64,000 nucleotides of DNA from Myxococcales bacterium (GCA_016792845.1 JAEUKH010000021.1:83435-147434), one strand, 5' to 3'; counted from the first letter of the stretch, positions 37,249 to 47,800 are shown. Program-made: numbers and translations. Notes: a model not told the origin generated them from the letters alone.

Positions 37249-39177
37249 TCAGCTGCGGTTGTAGTTGCTGGTCTCAAGCAAGATCACGTTGGTCTTGCTG
37301 CGCGACTCGCCCACCGAGGTGACATACACCGCGGGCCGGTCTTGCACGGGGCACACCTTCTCGCAGGCCCCGCAACCAATACACAAGGTCGGGTCGACGT
37401 GAGGGCGCTGCACATGAACCGGGTGACCGTTGCGGTCGGGCGTGTCGACCTCTTCGACCCAGATCGCCTTCGGTGAGGTCGGGCAAAACTCTTCGCACAC
37501 AATGCAAGGCGTCGCCATCGACCATGGGAGGCAGCGGCCGTGATCGTAGAACGCCGTGCCGATCTTGATCGGTTCGATATGCCGAACCGGGTCGCCGAGC
37601 TTCTGCGTCTCGTTAATCTTCTGGATCGCCCCGGTCGGGCAAACCTGACCGCAGAGCACGCAGGTCGGCTCGCAGTACCCGATGCGAGGGATGAGAATGG
37701 GCGTCCAAAACCCTTCGATGCCGCTCTCTAGGAAGGCTGGGTGGAGGGCGTTGTTGGGGCACACCTTCATGCACTCCGCGCAGCGGATGCAGCGCTCCAT
37801 GAAGTCGCGCTCGGGCACCGACCCCGGCGGCCGGATCAGGCGGTCATAGTAGTTTGAATCGATCGTGTCGCTGGTGCGGGCGAGGGGCAGCACCGCCGCC
37901 CCGGTGAGCGCCGTGGTGAGCACCTTGCGCCGGTCGAGGGTGTCTTGCGCCTTCGCCAGCGAGGTGCGCTTGGGCAAGAAGGTAAACTTGATCACGTCTT
38001 CAGGGCAGGCCACTTCACAGTTGAGACACACATGACACTCGTCGTGCCGGTGCTTCACGCCGCCCTGCGGTGAGTCAGCGCCCTGACAATCGACCAGGCA
38101 GAGGTTGCAGTCTGTGCACTTCGAGTGATCCTTCTCCATCCCGACGAGGGCGTACCGCGCGATCACACCGAGCGTCGCGCCGAGCGGGCAGAGCACCCTG
38201 CACCAGAAGCGCGGGATCCACCGGTTGGCCAAAAGCACCACAAAGAGCAACGCGCCGATCACCCAGGTCTGGTGAAAGAAGTACTGCCGCGGCTGCATCA
38301 CCGTCGCGACCAGCGCGTCGCGGGTCGCGTCGCTGCCGAGCTGCAACGCGTGGATGTTGGTCTGAGACAGGCCATCGAGCCCGCGCCCAGAGATGTAGTT
38401 CGCCGCGGGCAAGACCGCGAGACCGATGGCGCGCACACAAATACAGATCGGGTCAAAGAGGCCGCCGATGGCGCTGCCGCACACCGCGGCCACCAGAAAG
38501 GCGCCAAGAAGGTAGTATTTGGCGTTCTGATACCCGTGGGTCATGTTCGCCTTGACCCGTCGGCCCCCGGTGGTCGCGCCCTGCGGGTTGGGGATCAACC
38601 ACGCGAAGAAATGATGGAGGGTGCCGAAGGGGCAGATCCAGCCGCAGAAGACGCGACCGAAGATCAACGTCAGGGCCACCATGCCCACGCTCCACCAGAG
38701 CGCGCGGTAAATGGTGTGCGTTGAAAGAAACGTCATCAACGCGACAAAAGGGTCTGCCAGGAGGAAGCCCTCAACCGGGTACGGCATCCGCACCGTGGCG
38801 CCCCCGGCGAAGCCGCCTCGAAACTCAGTGCGCACCAAAAGAAACAAGAACAGAAGCAGAAAGCCCGTCTGTGAGACCCGCCGCGCGTTGCGGAGCCACA
38901 CAATGATCTTCCGCGCGGGGAGGCCGCTCCCGGGGCGCTTCGGGGTCTTGAACTTCGACCGTACTTTAGAAACAACCGACGCCCACCAAGGGGGCTCGGC
39001 GCGCACCTCGGGGGCCGCCGCGGCGGTCGCCATGGTCACCTCGGGGGCCGCCGCTTCAACCGGCAAAGGCGCGGGCAACACCGCCGAAACGGGCCCGCCC
39101 GACGGAGCCGAAACGTCGAGCGCAGGCACCTGCCCAATCACCCCGAGCCAAGGGAGCGGGCGCGGAAGGTCACTCAT
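37249..39177 (-). CDS. Membrane polyferredoxin, NapH/NapG-like fusion
   Basis: A 642-aa iron-sulfur membrane protein. About 85 Ala/Pro-rich residues precede a NapH-like membrane part with four to five helices and the cysteine motifs FCGWICPFG and WCRVLCPLG. Ferredoxin modules follow: CTDCNLCLVDC, CHVCLNCEVAC, CIRCAECMKVC, CEPTCVLCGQVC, CIVCEEFC and CIGCGACEKVC, enough for about six [4Fe-4S] clusters. Between the second and third lies DRRKVLTTALTGAAVLPLA, like the twin-arginine segment of NapG/MauM proteins, which suggests fusion of a NapH-like and a NapG-like protein. It probably moves electrons from quinol to an exported partner. Its ATG overlaps the stop of the DUF362 gene (ATGA, 39174-39177). 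Confidence 0.85.
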   Translation of the reverse strand: MSDLPRPLPWLGVIGQVPALDVSAPSGGPVSAVLPAPLPVEAAAPEVTMATAAAAPEVRAEPPWWASVVSKVRSKFKTPKRPGSGLPARKIIVWLRNARRVSQTGFLLLFLFLLVRTEFRGGFAGGATVRMPYPVEGFLLADPFVALMTFLSTHTIYRALWWSVGMVALTLIFGRVFCGWICPFGTLHHFFAWLIPNPQGATTGGRRVKANMTHGYQNAKYYLLGAFLVAAVCGSAIGGLFDPICICVRAIGLAVLPAANYISGRGLDGLSQTNIHALQLGSDATRDALVATVMQPRQYFFHQTWVIGALLFVVLLANRWIPRFWCRVLCPLGATLGVIARYALVGMEKDHSKCTDCNLCLVDCQGADSPQGGVKHRHDECHVCLNCEVACPEDVIKFTFLPKRTSLAKAQDTLDRRKVLTTALTGAAVLPLARTSDTIDSNYYDRLIRPPGSVPERDFMERCIRCAECMKVCPNNALHPAFLESGIEGFWTPILIPRIGYCEPTCVLCGQVCPTGAIQKINETQKLGDPVRHIEPIKIGTAFYDHGRCLPWSMATPCIVCEEFCPTSPKAIWVEEVDTPDRNGHPVHVQRPHVDPTLCIGCGACEKVCPVQDRPAVYVTSVGESRSKTNVILLETSNYNRS

Positions 39178-40268
39178 GTGATAATTCTCGGAGCCGGATG
39201 ATGAAGGTCAAAGGCCACATCGCTCGGTGACACCCCCGCAGGCACGATGAGGCCGTAGCGCTCGGTCGCGCCATCGTCGCGCAGGGCGACCTCGCGCGGG
39301 CGCAGCGTGTGCCAATCGCGGGTGCCGAGACGTCGCTCCTCGCCGATACGAAGATAGGCCAGATTCTCAGGCCGTTGCCCGATGAGGGTGCAACCATACG
39401 CGTCGACCGCCACCTGGTCGGTGCTGGCCACGATGGCGTTCATGCGCTGGGTGTCGTCGACGTTGCCGCCTTGGGGCCCGTTGCGGAGCAACACGCGAAC
39501 AGCGTCGAGCACCGTCAGGGTGGGTCGCATGAAGGTGGCGAGGTCGGCCACGCTCATGTCAATCGACTGATGAAGCCGGTTACGACGGCCCCCGAGGGTG
39601 CCATACCAGTTCTTCATCGCGGCGGTGTATTTCGCGAGGTTATGGTGCTTCGCCACGGGCAGGTTGATGACCTTGTCGGCCTCGATCAAGGTGCGATACA
39701 CCGGCCACTCATCGAGCACCTCGCCGCGGAGCCGCATGGTGCGAAAGCGGTGCTCGGCGGGCAACAACACCTCGGCCCCCGCAGCGTGGGCGCGCGACCA
39801 GATGCCGCTGCGCTGAAAGCAACGCCCGGGGTCGTTGCAGCTCGCGTCGGTCACCACCACGCGCCGAGCCCCCGCCTCGAAGACGAGCTGAACCACAGCG
39901 GCCACGACCTCGGGGTTGGTGTTGGCAGCCTGAATGGGGGTGCGATCCCAACCGATGTTGGGCTTGATCGCCACCACGTCGCCGCGCGAGACAAAGCGGC
40001 GCATCCCGCCCAAAGCCTCCACCGCGTGCCGCACCATCTCGGCCGGACGCGAGGCCGAAGTGCCCCGAATCACTGCAAAATCACTGGGGCCGCCGTGGTC
40101 GGCTACGCGGTAATCGCGCACCTCGCGGGGGCCGCCCTGGTCGCCCACGCTCCAGCCGCCGCGGTCATACCGACGCCAGGCGATGAGCCCCGAGGCCCCG
40201 AGCACCGCCGCGGCCTTGCCAGTTCGTTCGAGAAATTCACGGCGATCAGCCGTCTTCGGATCACGCAT
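39174..40268 (-). CDS. Tat-exported DUF362 domain protein
   Basis: A 364-aa protein starting MRDPKTADRREFLERTGK, a twin-arginine signal (RREFLERTGKAAAVLGASGL), so exported folded. The body matches the DUF362 pattern: VAIKPNIGWDRTPIQAANTN, then RRVVVTDASCND, DKVINLPVAKHHN, TAAMKNWYGTLGGRRN and STDQVAVDAYG. DUF362 proteins are often paired with ferredoxins; their reaction is not established. It overlaps the ferredoxin gene by four bases, so the two are made together. A GTG two codons upstream (40274) is an alternative start. The DUF6599-like lipoprotein gene ends 78 bases upstream. Confidence 0.87.
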   Translation of the reverse strand: MRDPKTADRREFLERTGKAAAVLGASGLIAWRRYDRGGWSVGDQGGPREVRDYRVADHGGPSDFAVIRGTSASRPAEMVRHAVEALGGMRRFVSRGDVVAIKPNIGWDRTPIQAANTNPEVVAAVVQLVFEAGARRVVVTDASCNDPGRCFQRSGIWSRAHAAGAEVLLPAEHRFRTMRLRGEVLDEWPVYRTLIEADKVINLPVAKHHNLAKYTAAMKNWYGTLGGRRNRLHQSIDMSVADLATFMRPTLTVLDAVRVLLRNGPQGGNVDDTQRMNAIVASTDQVAVDAYGCTLIGQRPENLAYLRIGEERRLGTRDWHTLRPREVALRDDGATERYGLIVPAGVSPSDVAFDLHHPAPRIIT

Positions 40269-40346
40269 GGGCACCCGTGGGGTTGACTCCGAGGGTGTTA
40301 TAGGCCACCCCGGGCCCGCAACGCCAACCCCCCGGCAAACACACTG

Positions 40347-41438
40347 CTACTGCGCAGGCAAGGCCGCGAGGAGGGCCCGCATCCGCGCCGTGCGACCCTC
40401 GCGGTCGAGGCCGTCGGTGGGAGCATCCCCCGCAGGGCCGGCCAGCGCCAAGGTCACCGCGCCCCGCCGCGCGATGAGGAGCTCGCCCGCGCTCGGGTGC
40501 GTCAACCAGAACGCCTCGTCGCCGAGGCCCGCGACCGCCTGGCCGACCCCGCCCCGCAGGCCGTTCACCACCGCGTGCGCGTCGTTGGTGTTGCTCTTGC
40601 GGAAGAACGCCACGCGGTATCGCTTGTTTGAAGCGTTTCGGCAGTGGGCGATCCATCCGGGGCCGGTGTTGTCGACGCCCAGAACCCGGTCATAGAGGTA
40701 GGTGGTGCCGCCCCAAACGAGCTCATCTTGGGGGAAGCCCGCCGGCGCCGCGGGGGCCGCGGTGTCGCCCGGCAAGGCCGCCGCGATGCGCTCCGCAAAG
40801 GCCGGGAGGGTCTCGCGTGCGAGGGCCCGAAGGCCCTCTTCATCAAGGTTGCCCGCGTCGTCGGCGAGGTTGATCTGAACGAGGTGAGAGCCCTTCCAAA
40901 ATACGAGCTGGCTCGTGCCGAGGTAGCCGCCTCCGCCGATGGGTCGAGCTTGCGGTTGTAGGGTTGACGGGTCGCGCCCATCTGACAAGATCATCGAGTA
41001 TTGCCCGAAGGCGCCGAGGGGCGTGGCCATGTCATAGACCTCGGCGGTGACCACCACCTCGCTGCCCGGGCGGCGGTAGTCGGTGCGGGCCATCTGCCGA
41101 AAGCCGTAGCCGACGTATTTCTCGCCCGCGCCGTCGATGGCCTGAAACAGCTCTTGCCCTGTAAAGAGCCGCACCGAGCCCGATTGCGCCCAACCCGTCA
41201 CCGTCGCCCCCTGCGGGAGAAAGCGCGCCGTGTCGCGAAACGCGCTCGCCTCGGCGGGCGGGTCGACGCTCGCCGAAGGTGTCGGCGCCGCGCCCTGAGA
41301 GCTCCCGCTCGGAGCCCCCACCGACGGCGTCGCGACGGGCTGCGCAGGGCGCTGCGACGGCGTCGGAGGCGACGAACGACGACACCCAAAGTCCACCACG
41401 GTGGCGAACAAGATGGCCCGAAGACTCGACACTTTCAT
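40347..41438 (-). CDS. DUF6599-like lipoprotein
   Basis: A 363-aa predicted lipoprotein: MKVSSLRAILFATVVDFGC (lipobox D-F-G-C is imperfect), then a Pro/Ser/Ala tether to about residue 70. The folded part has the pattern I associate with DUF6599: FLPQGATVTGW, LFQAIDGAGEKYVGYGFRQM, VVVTAEVYDMATPLGAFGQY. It repeats a similar layout in its C-terminal half (VGQAVAGLGDEAFWL, ELLIARRGAVTLALAG). The function of the family is unknown. It is first in the operon DUF6599-DUF362-polyferredoxin, so a role in the same exported redox process is likely. The ATG is divergent to the pilin operon. Confidence is good for the gene, moderate for the family name. Confidence 0.72.
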   Translation of the reverse strand: MKVSSLRAILFATVVDFGCRRSSPPTPSQRPAQPVATPSVGAPSGSSQGAAPTPSASVDPPAEASAFRDTARFLPQGATVTGWAQSGSVRLFTGQELFQAIDGAGEKYVGYGFRQMARTDYRRPGSEVVVTAEVYDMATPLGAFGQYSMILSDGRDPSTLQPQARPIGGGGYLGTSQLVFWKGSHLVQINLADDAGNLDEEGLRALARETLPAFAERIAAALPGDTAAPAAPAGFPQDELVWGGTTYLYDRVLGVDNTGPGWIAHCRNASNKRYRVAFFRKSNTNDAHAVVNGLRGGVGQAVAGLGDEAFWLTHPSAGELLIARRGAVTLALAGPAGDAPTDGLDREGRTARMRALLAALPAQ

Positions 41439-41652
41439 GGGCGGCGGTGATACGGTCGTCTCGATGCAATCGCAAGCGTGCGCGTGCGCCAACGACCGCT
41501 TCGCCGCGATCCGGGGTCGAGTGCCCCGCAATCGTTGCACGGTTTCGCAAGGCGTTTCGAGACCGCATCCTCAAGCGGGCCTTGTACACAAGCAGATTGT
41601 ACGTCGAGAGGTGAAGGCACAGCCTTTGCACCGCGCTCGCGACGTGCGTCGT

Positions 41653-42270
41653 ATGGGTCGACCAGCTCTGGCCGCAGCGGGGTTCTCCCTCGTTGAGTTG
41701 ATGGTGGTGGTGGTGTTGATCGCCATCCTGTCAGCGTTGGCCATTCCGTCGATGTTGCAGGCTGGGCGCGAGCGCAGGGTGCAAGAGGCCTCGACCTCGG
41801 TGGTTGACATCTTCCGCAACGCGCGGGGCCGTGCGATGTACCGTGGCCGCGCGCAGATGGTGCTGGTCAGGCCCTCTGGGTCAGCCCTCCGTTTTGATGT
41901 TTTCGAGAGCGCCAACAGCCGTTGCCGAGACGGCCAGTTTGGGGCCGCCACGGGCGACTCGCCGAACCTCACCACGGTGATCGAGACCCTCGACCTGGCC
42001 ACGACCTACTACGCACGCGACGGCATCAACGCCACAGTGACCCCTGGGTCGACCAACCGGCTGCGGGTCTGTTACACCCCGATGGGCAACGCGTTTTTCG
42101 GCACCTCGGCGTACACGGGGGTGACCGACACCTGGTCGAACAACATGGCCGACCCGAACGTGGCGCCGGCGTTTGAGATCAGGCTGTTTCAAGGCGCCGT
42201 GGCGGGGGTGGGCGGTGTTGCCCGTCGAATCCTCCTCCCGCTGGGGGGTACCCCGAGGATGCGCCAATGA
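41653..42270 (+). CDS. Type IV pilus minor pilin, GspH/FimT-like
   Basis: A 205-aa minor pseudopilin. The leader MGRPALAAAG is cut by prepilin peptidase before FSLVELMVVVVLIAILSALA, with Glu5 present. The C-terminal globular part resembles GspH/FimT/FimU proteins. Minor pilins prime pilus assembly and carry PilY1 to the tip. A GTG at 41611 (after GAGAGG, but with no spacing) would lengthen the leader by 14 residues. Its stop overlaps the next gene by four bases. Confidence 0.85.
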   Translation: MGRPALAAAGFSLVELMVVVVLIAILSALAIPSMLQAGRERRVQEASTSVVDIFRNARGRAMYRGRAQMVLVRPSGSALRFDVFESANSRCRDGQFGAATGDSPNLTTVIETLDLATTYYARDGINATVTPGSTNRLRVCYTPMGNAFFGTSAYTGVTDTWSNNMADPNVAPAFEIRLFQGAVAGVGGVARRILLPLGGTPRMRQ

Positions 42271-42863
42271 GCCGCCGTCACCGCGCCCAAGGGGGGTACA
42301 CCCTCATTGAAGTGTTGGCCTCGATGGCGGTGCTCGCCACGGGGCTGATGGGCATTCTGGCGCTCCAGGGCTCGACCACGGCGACCAACCAGCGGGCGCA
42401 AGAGATCACGATGGCCACCAACGTGGCGCGTCGCTGGCAAGAGCGCCTCCGCCGCGACGGCCTCCAATGGACGGCGCCGTCACAGTCGAACGCCGTCTCG
42501 AACATTCAAAACACCTGGTATTTGCGCCCCTTGCAGACCCAGGTGAACACCGGCTGGGTGATCCCCGCGCAGCCGATGGGCTTGACCGCCGCCCCAGAAT
42601 TCGCCGCCGCTGATTATTTCGGCAACGATGTGCCTGTGGCGAGCAACGACCGGTACTACTGCACCCACGTGCGCCTTGTTCAGCTTGTGCCGAACGAGCT
42701 CGTGCGCGCCGAGGTGCGGGTGTGGTGGTACCGCCGCGGCGGCACTCGGCTGCCGGCCTACGACAACTGCGGCACGACCTCGGCGCTCGGCACCATGGGC
42801 CAAGACACCACCAACCTCCGGTGGGTGTACCTCACGCAGACCATCGCGAGGCATGAGCTATGA
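42267..42863 (+). CDS. pilV: Type IV pilus minor pilin, PilV-like
   Basis: A 198-aa minor pilin with cleavage after MSRRHRAQGG and mature start YTLIEVLASMAVLATGLMGI, including Glu5. The motif EVLASMAVLATGLMGILALQ and the following region (ATNQRAQEITMATNVARRWQ) match PilV-type proteins. It starts in the ATGA overlap with the FimT-like gene and ends in another with the PilW-like gene, so all should be made stoichiometrically. Confidence 0.85.
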   Translation: MSRRHRAQGGYTLIEVLASMAVLATGLMGILALQGSTTATNQRAQEITMATNVARRWQERLRRDGLQWTAPSQSNAVSNIQNTWYLRPLQTQVNTGWVIPAQPMGLTAAPEFAAADYFGNDVPVASNDRYYCTHVRLVQLVPNELVRAEVRVWWYRRGGTRLPAYDNCGTTSALGTMGQDTTNLRWVYLTQTIARHEL

Positions 42864-44119
42864 GCCCTCGTGATCGGCTCCTGCGGCGTCGCGTCGAGCA
42901 GGGCTACACCCTCTCTGAGCTCATGATCGCGGTGTTGCTCACGTCGCTGGTGGTGGGCGCGCTCTACCGCACGTCGCGCTCGGCGAGCGAGACCTTCAAC
43001 CAGCAGCAGCGCATCGCTGAGACGCAGCTGCGGCTGCGCTTTGCGGCCGAGCAGCTGCGGGCTGACATCGCCCGGGCGGGCTACATGGCGACGCCCAACT
43101 CGGCCACCGACCCGAAGGTGTGCCCGCGCCCGACGCAGGTGCTGCAAGCCTTGTCGATCGAGCGTGACGCGCCGTCGATCGTGCCGCTCGCCACCGACAA
43201 CCAGTTTATCTCGCCGGTGGTGCTCCGGATGACGGGCAACTACCTCTCGGTCGATGAGTACATGGTGGCCGGGGTCGACCCCTCGTCGGGCGAGATTCGG
43301 TTGCAGAACCAGACCCCGCAGTGGGCGCGGATGACCGCCGAGGAGTTCACGCGGATCTTCCTCGCGTCGGCCAACAACTCGGGGCGCATGGTGCGGATCA
43401 CGAGCCCCACGGGCGAGATGCAGTTCGCGCTGGTGGTGGGCGGCAGCTTTCAATCTGCCAACTCGACGGTGTTGCCGGTGCTGCGCTTGCAGGCGCCGCC
43501 GACGGTGGTGGGCGCTGGGGCGTCGAGCTCAACCGCGGGTGCCGGGTGTGGCATCTCGGGGCTCGGGGTCGGGGCCACGGTGGCGCCGATCACCATGGTC
43601 GAGTACCGCTTGATGAACCTCTCGTCGAACCCGGTGTTGGCAGACCTGAGCCCCACCGACCCTGTGGCCGCGGCGCGAAAGACTGACCTGGTTCGGGTCG
43701 AGTACGACCTTCAGCCGCAGCCCGTGCTGGTGCCGGGCTCGATGCGTGTGGTGGGCGAGTTCGCGGTCGATTTCGACGCGACGGTGACCGTCGATGACGG
43801 CTTCCCCATTGGGAGCGCGACGGGCCCGGTGACGCTGCGGAGCTTCAACTACGGCGACACCGACATCACCACGTTGATGGCCAATGTGCAGACCGCGGGG
43901 CTCGGCACGGCGCGCCCGCAGCGGGTGCGCTCGGTGAGCTTCCGTCTGTCGATTCGTGAGCGCGACCAAGACCCGGGCTTCGGCTGGGTGGCCCGCGCTT
44001 CGGGCGCTGAGGCCCTCACCCGGTATCGGGTCTTCGACAACCGCATCGGCGCGGCGCGGGTTCGCACCGTGGCCACCGACGTCGTGCTCCCCAACCTTGC
44101 CACGAGGAACCTCCGATGA
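42860..44119 (+). CDS. pilW: Type IV pilus minor pilin, PilW-like
   Basis: A 419-aa minor pilin with prepilin start EQG/YTLSELMIAVLLTSLVVGA (Glu5 present), then QLRLRFAAEQLRADIARAGY, a helix typical of PilW. The large beta-rich C-terminal domain is longer than in many PilW proteins. It lies third of the minor-pilin genes, with ATGA overlaps at both ends (42860-42863 and 44116-44119). Confidence 0.85.
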   Translation: MSPRDRLLRRRVEQGYTLSELMIAVLLTSLVVGALYRTSRSASETFNQQQRIAETQLRLRFAAEQLRADIARAGYMATPNSATDPKVCPRPTQVLQALSIERDAPSIVPLATDNQFISPVVLRMTGNYLSVDEYMVAGVDPSSGEIRLQNQTPQWARMTAEEFTRIFLASANNSGRMVRITSPTGEMQFALVVGGSFQSANSTVLPVLRLQAPPTVVGAGASSSTAGAGCGISGLGVGATVAPITMVEYRLMNLSSNPVLADLSPTDPVAAARKTDLVRVEYDLQPQPVLVPGSMRVVGEFAVDFDATVTVDDGFPIGSATGPVTLRSFNYGDTDITTLMANVQTAGLGTARPQRVRSVSFRLSIRERDQDPGFGWVARASGAEALTRYRVFDNRIGAARVRTVATDVVLPNLATRNLR

Positions 44120-44799
44120 CCCGTCGCGCCCTTCGACATTCGGGTCAGCGTCTGCGTTCGCGTCGGGGCGAGCGCGGCGTCGCGATGTTCGTGGTGATGG
44201 CCATGGTGATCATGGTGACCGCCGCGGGGGTCTTCGTGTCGCGCTCGTCTTCGCTTGAGATTCGCTCGGCGGGGTATCTCCGTCAGGCGGTGCAGACCCA
44301 TTACATCAATGAAGGCGGCGCCTCGGCGACGCTCTCTCGGATGCGCATGAACTGCCCGGCATACTTTACCGCTTACCTGCGGCTGCGGGCTTTGCAGAAC
44401 CTCGTGCCCGCACAAGAGTGCCCGCCGGTGGTGACCTCGCGCGGCAACGTGACGCCGCCCTGTTATAACTTTCTCTTGAATGACCTCGACCTCGCGGCCT
44501 CACCGAACCGGGTGTTCGCCAGCGCGACGGGGGTTGGCACCGCACGCACCGAAGGCTCATTTGGCATCTCGGGGATCCAACCGCATGTGTTTGTGCGGGT
44601 CACCGAGGTGGGGGCCGACACTTCACCGCAGCGAGGGATGGACATGAGCGACCCGAGTCTTCAGGCCCTCCCGATGCGGTTCTTGTTCGAATCGACGGGC
44701 ACCACTCAGCAAGAGTCGTCTGGGTATGGTGCTGATAACTCCAACTCGGCGCGGGGCTCTGAGCAGCTTCGTGCCATTGCCGTGATGCGTTGCAACTGA
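44116..44799 (+). CDS. pilX: Type IV pilus assembly protein, PilX-like
   Basis: A 227-aa protein with an Arg-rich n-region and the hydrophobic N-terminal helix GVAMFVVMAMVIMVTAAGVF, followed by EIRSAGYLRQAVQTHYINEG. This fits the PilX N-terminal domain, in which Glu5 is lacking, as here. Together with PilV/PilW-type pilins and PilY1 it forms the pilus-tip priming complex. It overlaps pilW by four bases and ends 4 bases before pilY1. Confidence 0.8.
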   Translation: MTRRALRHSGQRLRSRRGERGVAMFVVMAMVIMVTAAGVFVSRSSSLEIRSAGYLRQAVQTHYINEGGASATLSRMRMNCPAYFTAYLRLRALQNLVPAQECPPVVTSRGNVTPPCYNFLLNDLDLAASPNRVFASATGVGTARTEGSFGISGIQPHVFVRVTEVGADTSPQRGMDMSDPSLQALPMRFLFESTGTTQQESSGYGADNSNSARGSEQLRAIAVMRCN

Positions 44800-44803
44800 G
44801 GCC

Positions 44804-47800
44804 ATGTCAGACCGACGGAGAACATCCATGCGGCCGCAGCGAAGTCACCGACCCGCTTTTGTCTCAGCAGCCCTCGCCGCCGCCTTCGGCGTGCTTGGGG
44901 CCGCGTCTGAGAGCCATGCACAGGTCGATGTTCGCCTCATTCGCCCGAACATCATGGTGCTGCTCGACACCTCGGGCAGCATGGAGTGGAACGCGACCAC
45001 TCAAGACAGCACCAACGCGTGCAGCAACGCGCCCGACGGCGCCGCCTGCAACCGTTGCCCGTCGAACCCTGCGGTCTCGATCTGTGCGCCGGGGTGTACC
45101 GACAACCGCACCCGTTGGAGCACCGCCCTCGAAGTGCTCACGGGTTCGATCCAGAACTATTCGTGTGTCGAGCAGGCGCGCAATGACACCACCGCGGCCG
45201 ACCTGCTTTACCCCATCCCGCATCATTTGCCGCTCTCGAACGGGGTGCCGCTGTTTCGCAGCGGCGCGCAGCAGTTTAATGACGGTATTCTCGATGTGTA
45301 CGCCGACCGCGTTCGCTTCGGGTTGATGACCTTTGACAACAACGAAGGTCTCGGCACGAGCGCCTACGATGGCATGTACTCGTACGCCCGCAACAGCACG
45401 TACACGTTGAACTATGTGGGCTGCCCCTCGCGGCCGATCAACAACGGCGCGCGCCGCCCGAGCGCAGACAACAACACCGCAGACATCGTGCCGGGCGGGC
45501 TCCGCTCGGTGGGCTCGCCCGCGGCCGACACGGCCACCCTCGCGCTCTTGAATCAGCAAATCCAAGAGAGCCTCGTGGGTCGTCGGGCCAACATGAGCAC
45601 GCCTGAGATCGCAGGCTTGCGGCCCTTCGGCGGCACCCCCATCGCGGGCATGCTCGAAGACGCCTTCACGTATTGGACGACTCACGGCGACGTGATCGAC
45701 GGCTCAGGCGGCGGCTCGGGCGACCCCTTCTTTCGGTGCCGCACCCGCGCCAACATTCTGATCACCGACGGTCACCCGAATGAGGATTACCGCCGTCACG
45801 CCGACACGCCGAGCAGCACCATCACTTGTGAGGGCGCGGTGTGCCCTTACGACCTGCCTTCGGCCACCGCGATGCGCATGGCCATGTCGGGCGGCAGCAA
45901 CCCCGGCGCGCGCACCTACGTGGTGGCCTTCAACGCCAACGACGCGATCACCCGGCAAGAGCTTGAGCCCATCGCCCTCGCGGGTGCGACCGATCGGGTT
46001 TATTACGCCAACGATCGCCCGTCGCTCGCCTCGGCGCTGTCGTCGGTGATCGACACGGTGTCGTCGGTGAGCTCGACCCGAACGCCGCCGGTGTTGGGCG
46101 AGGCGGGCACCACGGCGCAAGAGGGCACGACGCAGTATCGCTTCAACGCGAGCTTTCAGGTGCGCCCGGGCTACCCCTGGGGTGGCAGCTTGGTGCGTAC
46201 GCGCACCGCCTGTGTGGCCCCGGGCATGGGCCAGGCGCCGGTGCCCACCGAGGTGACCCCCGCGCAGAACGCGAACGACGATTTCGCCTACAATCTTCGT
46301 GCGACGGTGCGCTCATCGCAGGGCCTCCGCCCGCAGCGCTACCTTTGGACGTACATCCCGACCACCGCGGTGAACGCCAACGACCTTCGGCAGCCCATTC
46401 GCAACGCCCAAGGCCCCGGCATGGGCACCGCGGTCGAGCTCACCAACGTCGCGCCCGTTTACTACAATGCCGGGTCGACGTCAGAGCGCGACACGCTGGT
46501 GTCGTGGCTCCGCGGTGACCCAGGCACCAACCGCGAGACGCAGCCGCTCGGTGACATCTACCGCTCGACGCCTACCTTTGTGCCGGCGCCGCGGGTGAAC
46601 CTCGCCGATCAGACCTTTACGGCGTATCGCCAGCGCGCGTTGCCGCAGGCGGTGGCGTACGGCCGTGCGCGGGGCGGCCCCATCACCGTGGGCACCCGCG
46701 AGCCGGTGATGTATGTCGGCACAAACGACGGCATTTTGCATGCCTTCAACGCTGACACGGGCGAAGAGATCTGGGGCTTCGTGCCGCCGTACCTGATGGC
46801 CACGCTGCGCTCGGCGTATCCGAACGTGCGCAGCATGGGCGTCGACGGCACCCCGGTGGTCAAAGAGATTTATTATGAGCGTTCGCAGAGCACGCTCGCA
46901 GACGACTCGGCGTGGCGCACGGTGATGGTGGTGGGGCTGCGCTCGGGCGGCGGGGCCTACGAGGCCCTCGACGTGACCGACCCGTACAACCCGAAGTTTC
47001 TGTGGCAGTACACCGACGCCACCATCAACCAGGCGGCGGGGCAGGCGGCCATCGGCACCCTGTATTTCTCGCGCACCATGGGCGCTCAGCCGGTCGAGCG
47101 GGCCGTGGCGATTCTGCCCGGCGGCCCGGGCACCCTCGCGTCGAGCTGTTCGGCAGGGGCCAACCCGCGGCCCTTGCGCGCCAACACCCTGCTCAACGGG
47201 TGGACTTCGGGTCGAGGCGCGCGCCGTAACTCCGTCCGTTGTTGGAACAACTCGCCCGTCGCCACGGGCCAGTGGTTGCACATCGTTGACCTCCAGACCG
47301 GTGACACCATCCGGCGGCTCGGTGCGGGCACCACGGGCAACGACCCCACGGGCTCGCCGCTGGTGGGCTCTCCGGCGTTGTTCAATGGGCAAGCGGGTGT
47401 GGTGAGCACCCGGGCGTACGTGGGCGACGCCGACGGCATGGTGTGGCGCGCCGATCTCACGGCGAGCGAGCCCCGCTTCTGGTGGCTCGGCGAGGCCTAT
47501 GACGCCTTCTGGGATCGCCCCTACAACGAGGGGCGGCCGGTGCTCGAGCGCCCGGTGACCACCACCGACGCGCAGAACAACGTGGTGGTCGCGTTCGGGA
47601 CGGGCGACTCTGAGACCCTTGAGACCCTCGAAGACAACCGCGTGGTGTCGTTCACCGAGCGCGTCACGACCAGCACCTCGGGTCAGGCGACGGGCGTCAA
47701 CATCGAGTCAAACTGGGAGATTCGCACGGGCACCAACACCGCCGAGCGCGACTTCTTCTCGGGCGAGCGTGTGACCGGCGCGCTCACGCTCTTCAACGGC

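Noticed and set aside
41525..41550. Sigma54-like sequence upstream of the minor-pilin operon
   Set aside because: The -12-like TTGCA is present, but the -24 GG pair is missing at the needed distance, so no sigma54 site is claimed.
41582..41602. TTGTAC direct repeat 15 bases apart upstream of the pilin operon
   Set aside because: Two copies of a hexamer in AT-richer DNA are weak evidence; no further copies were seen.
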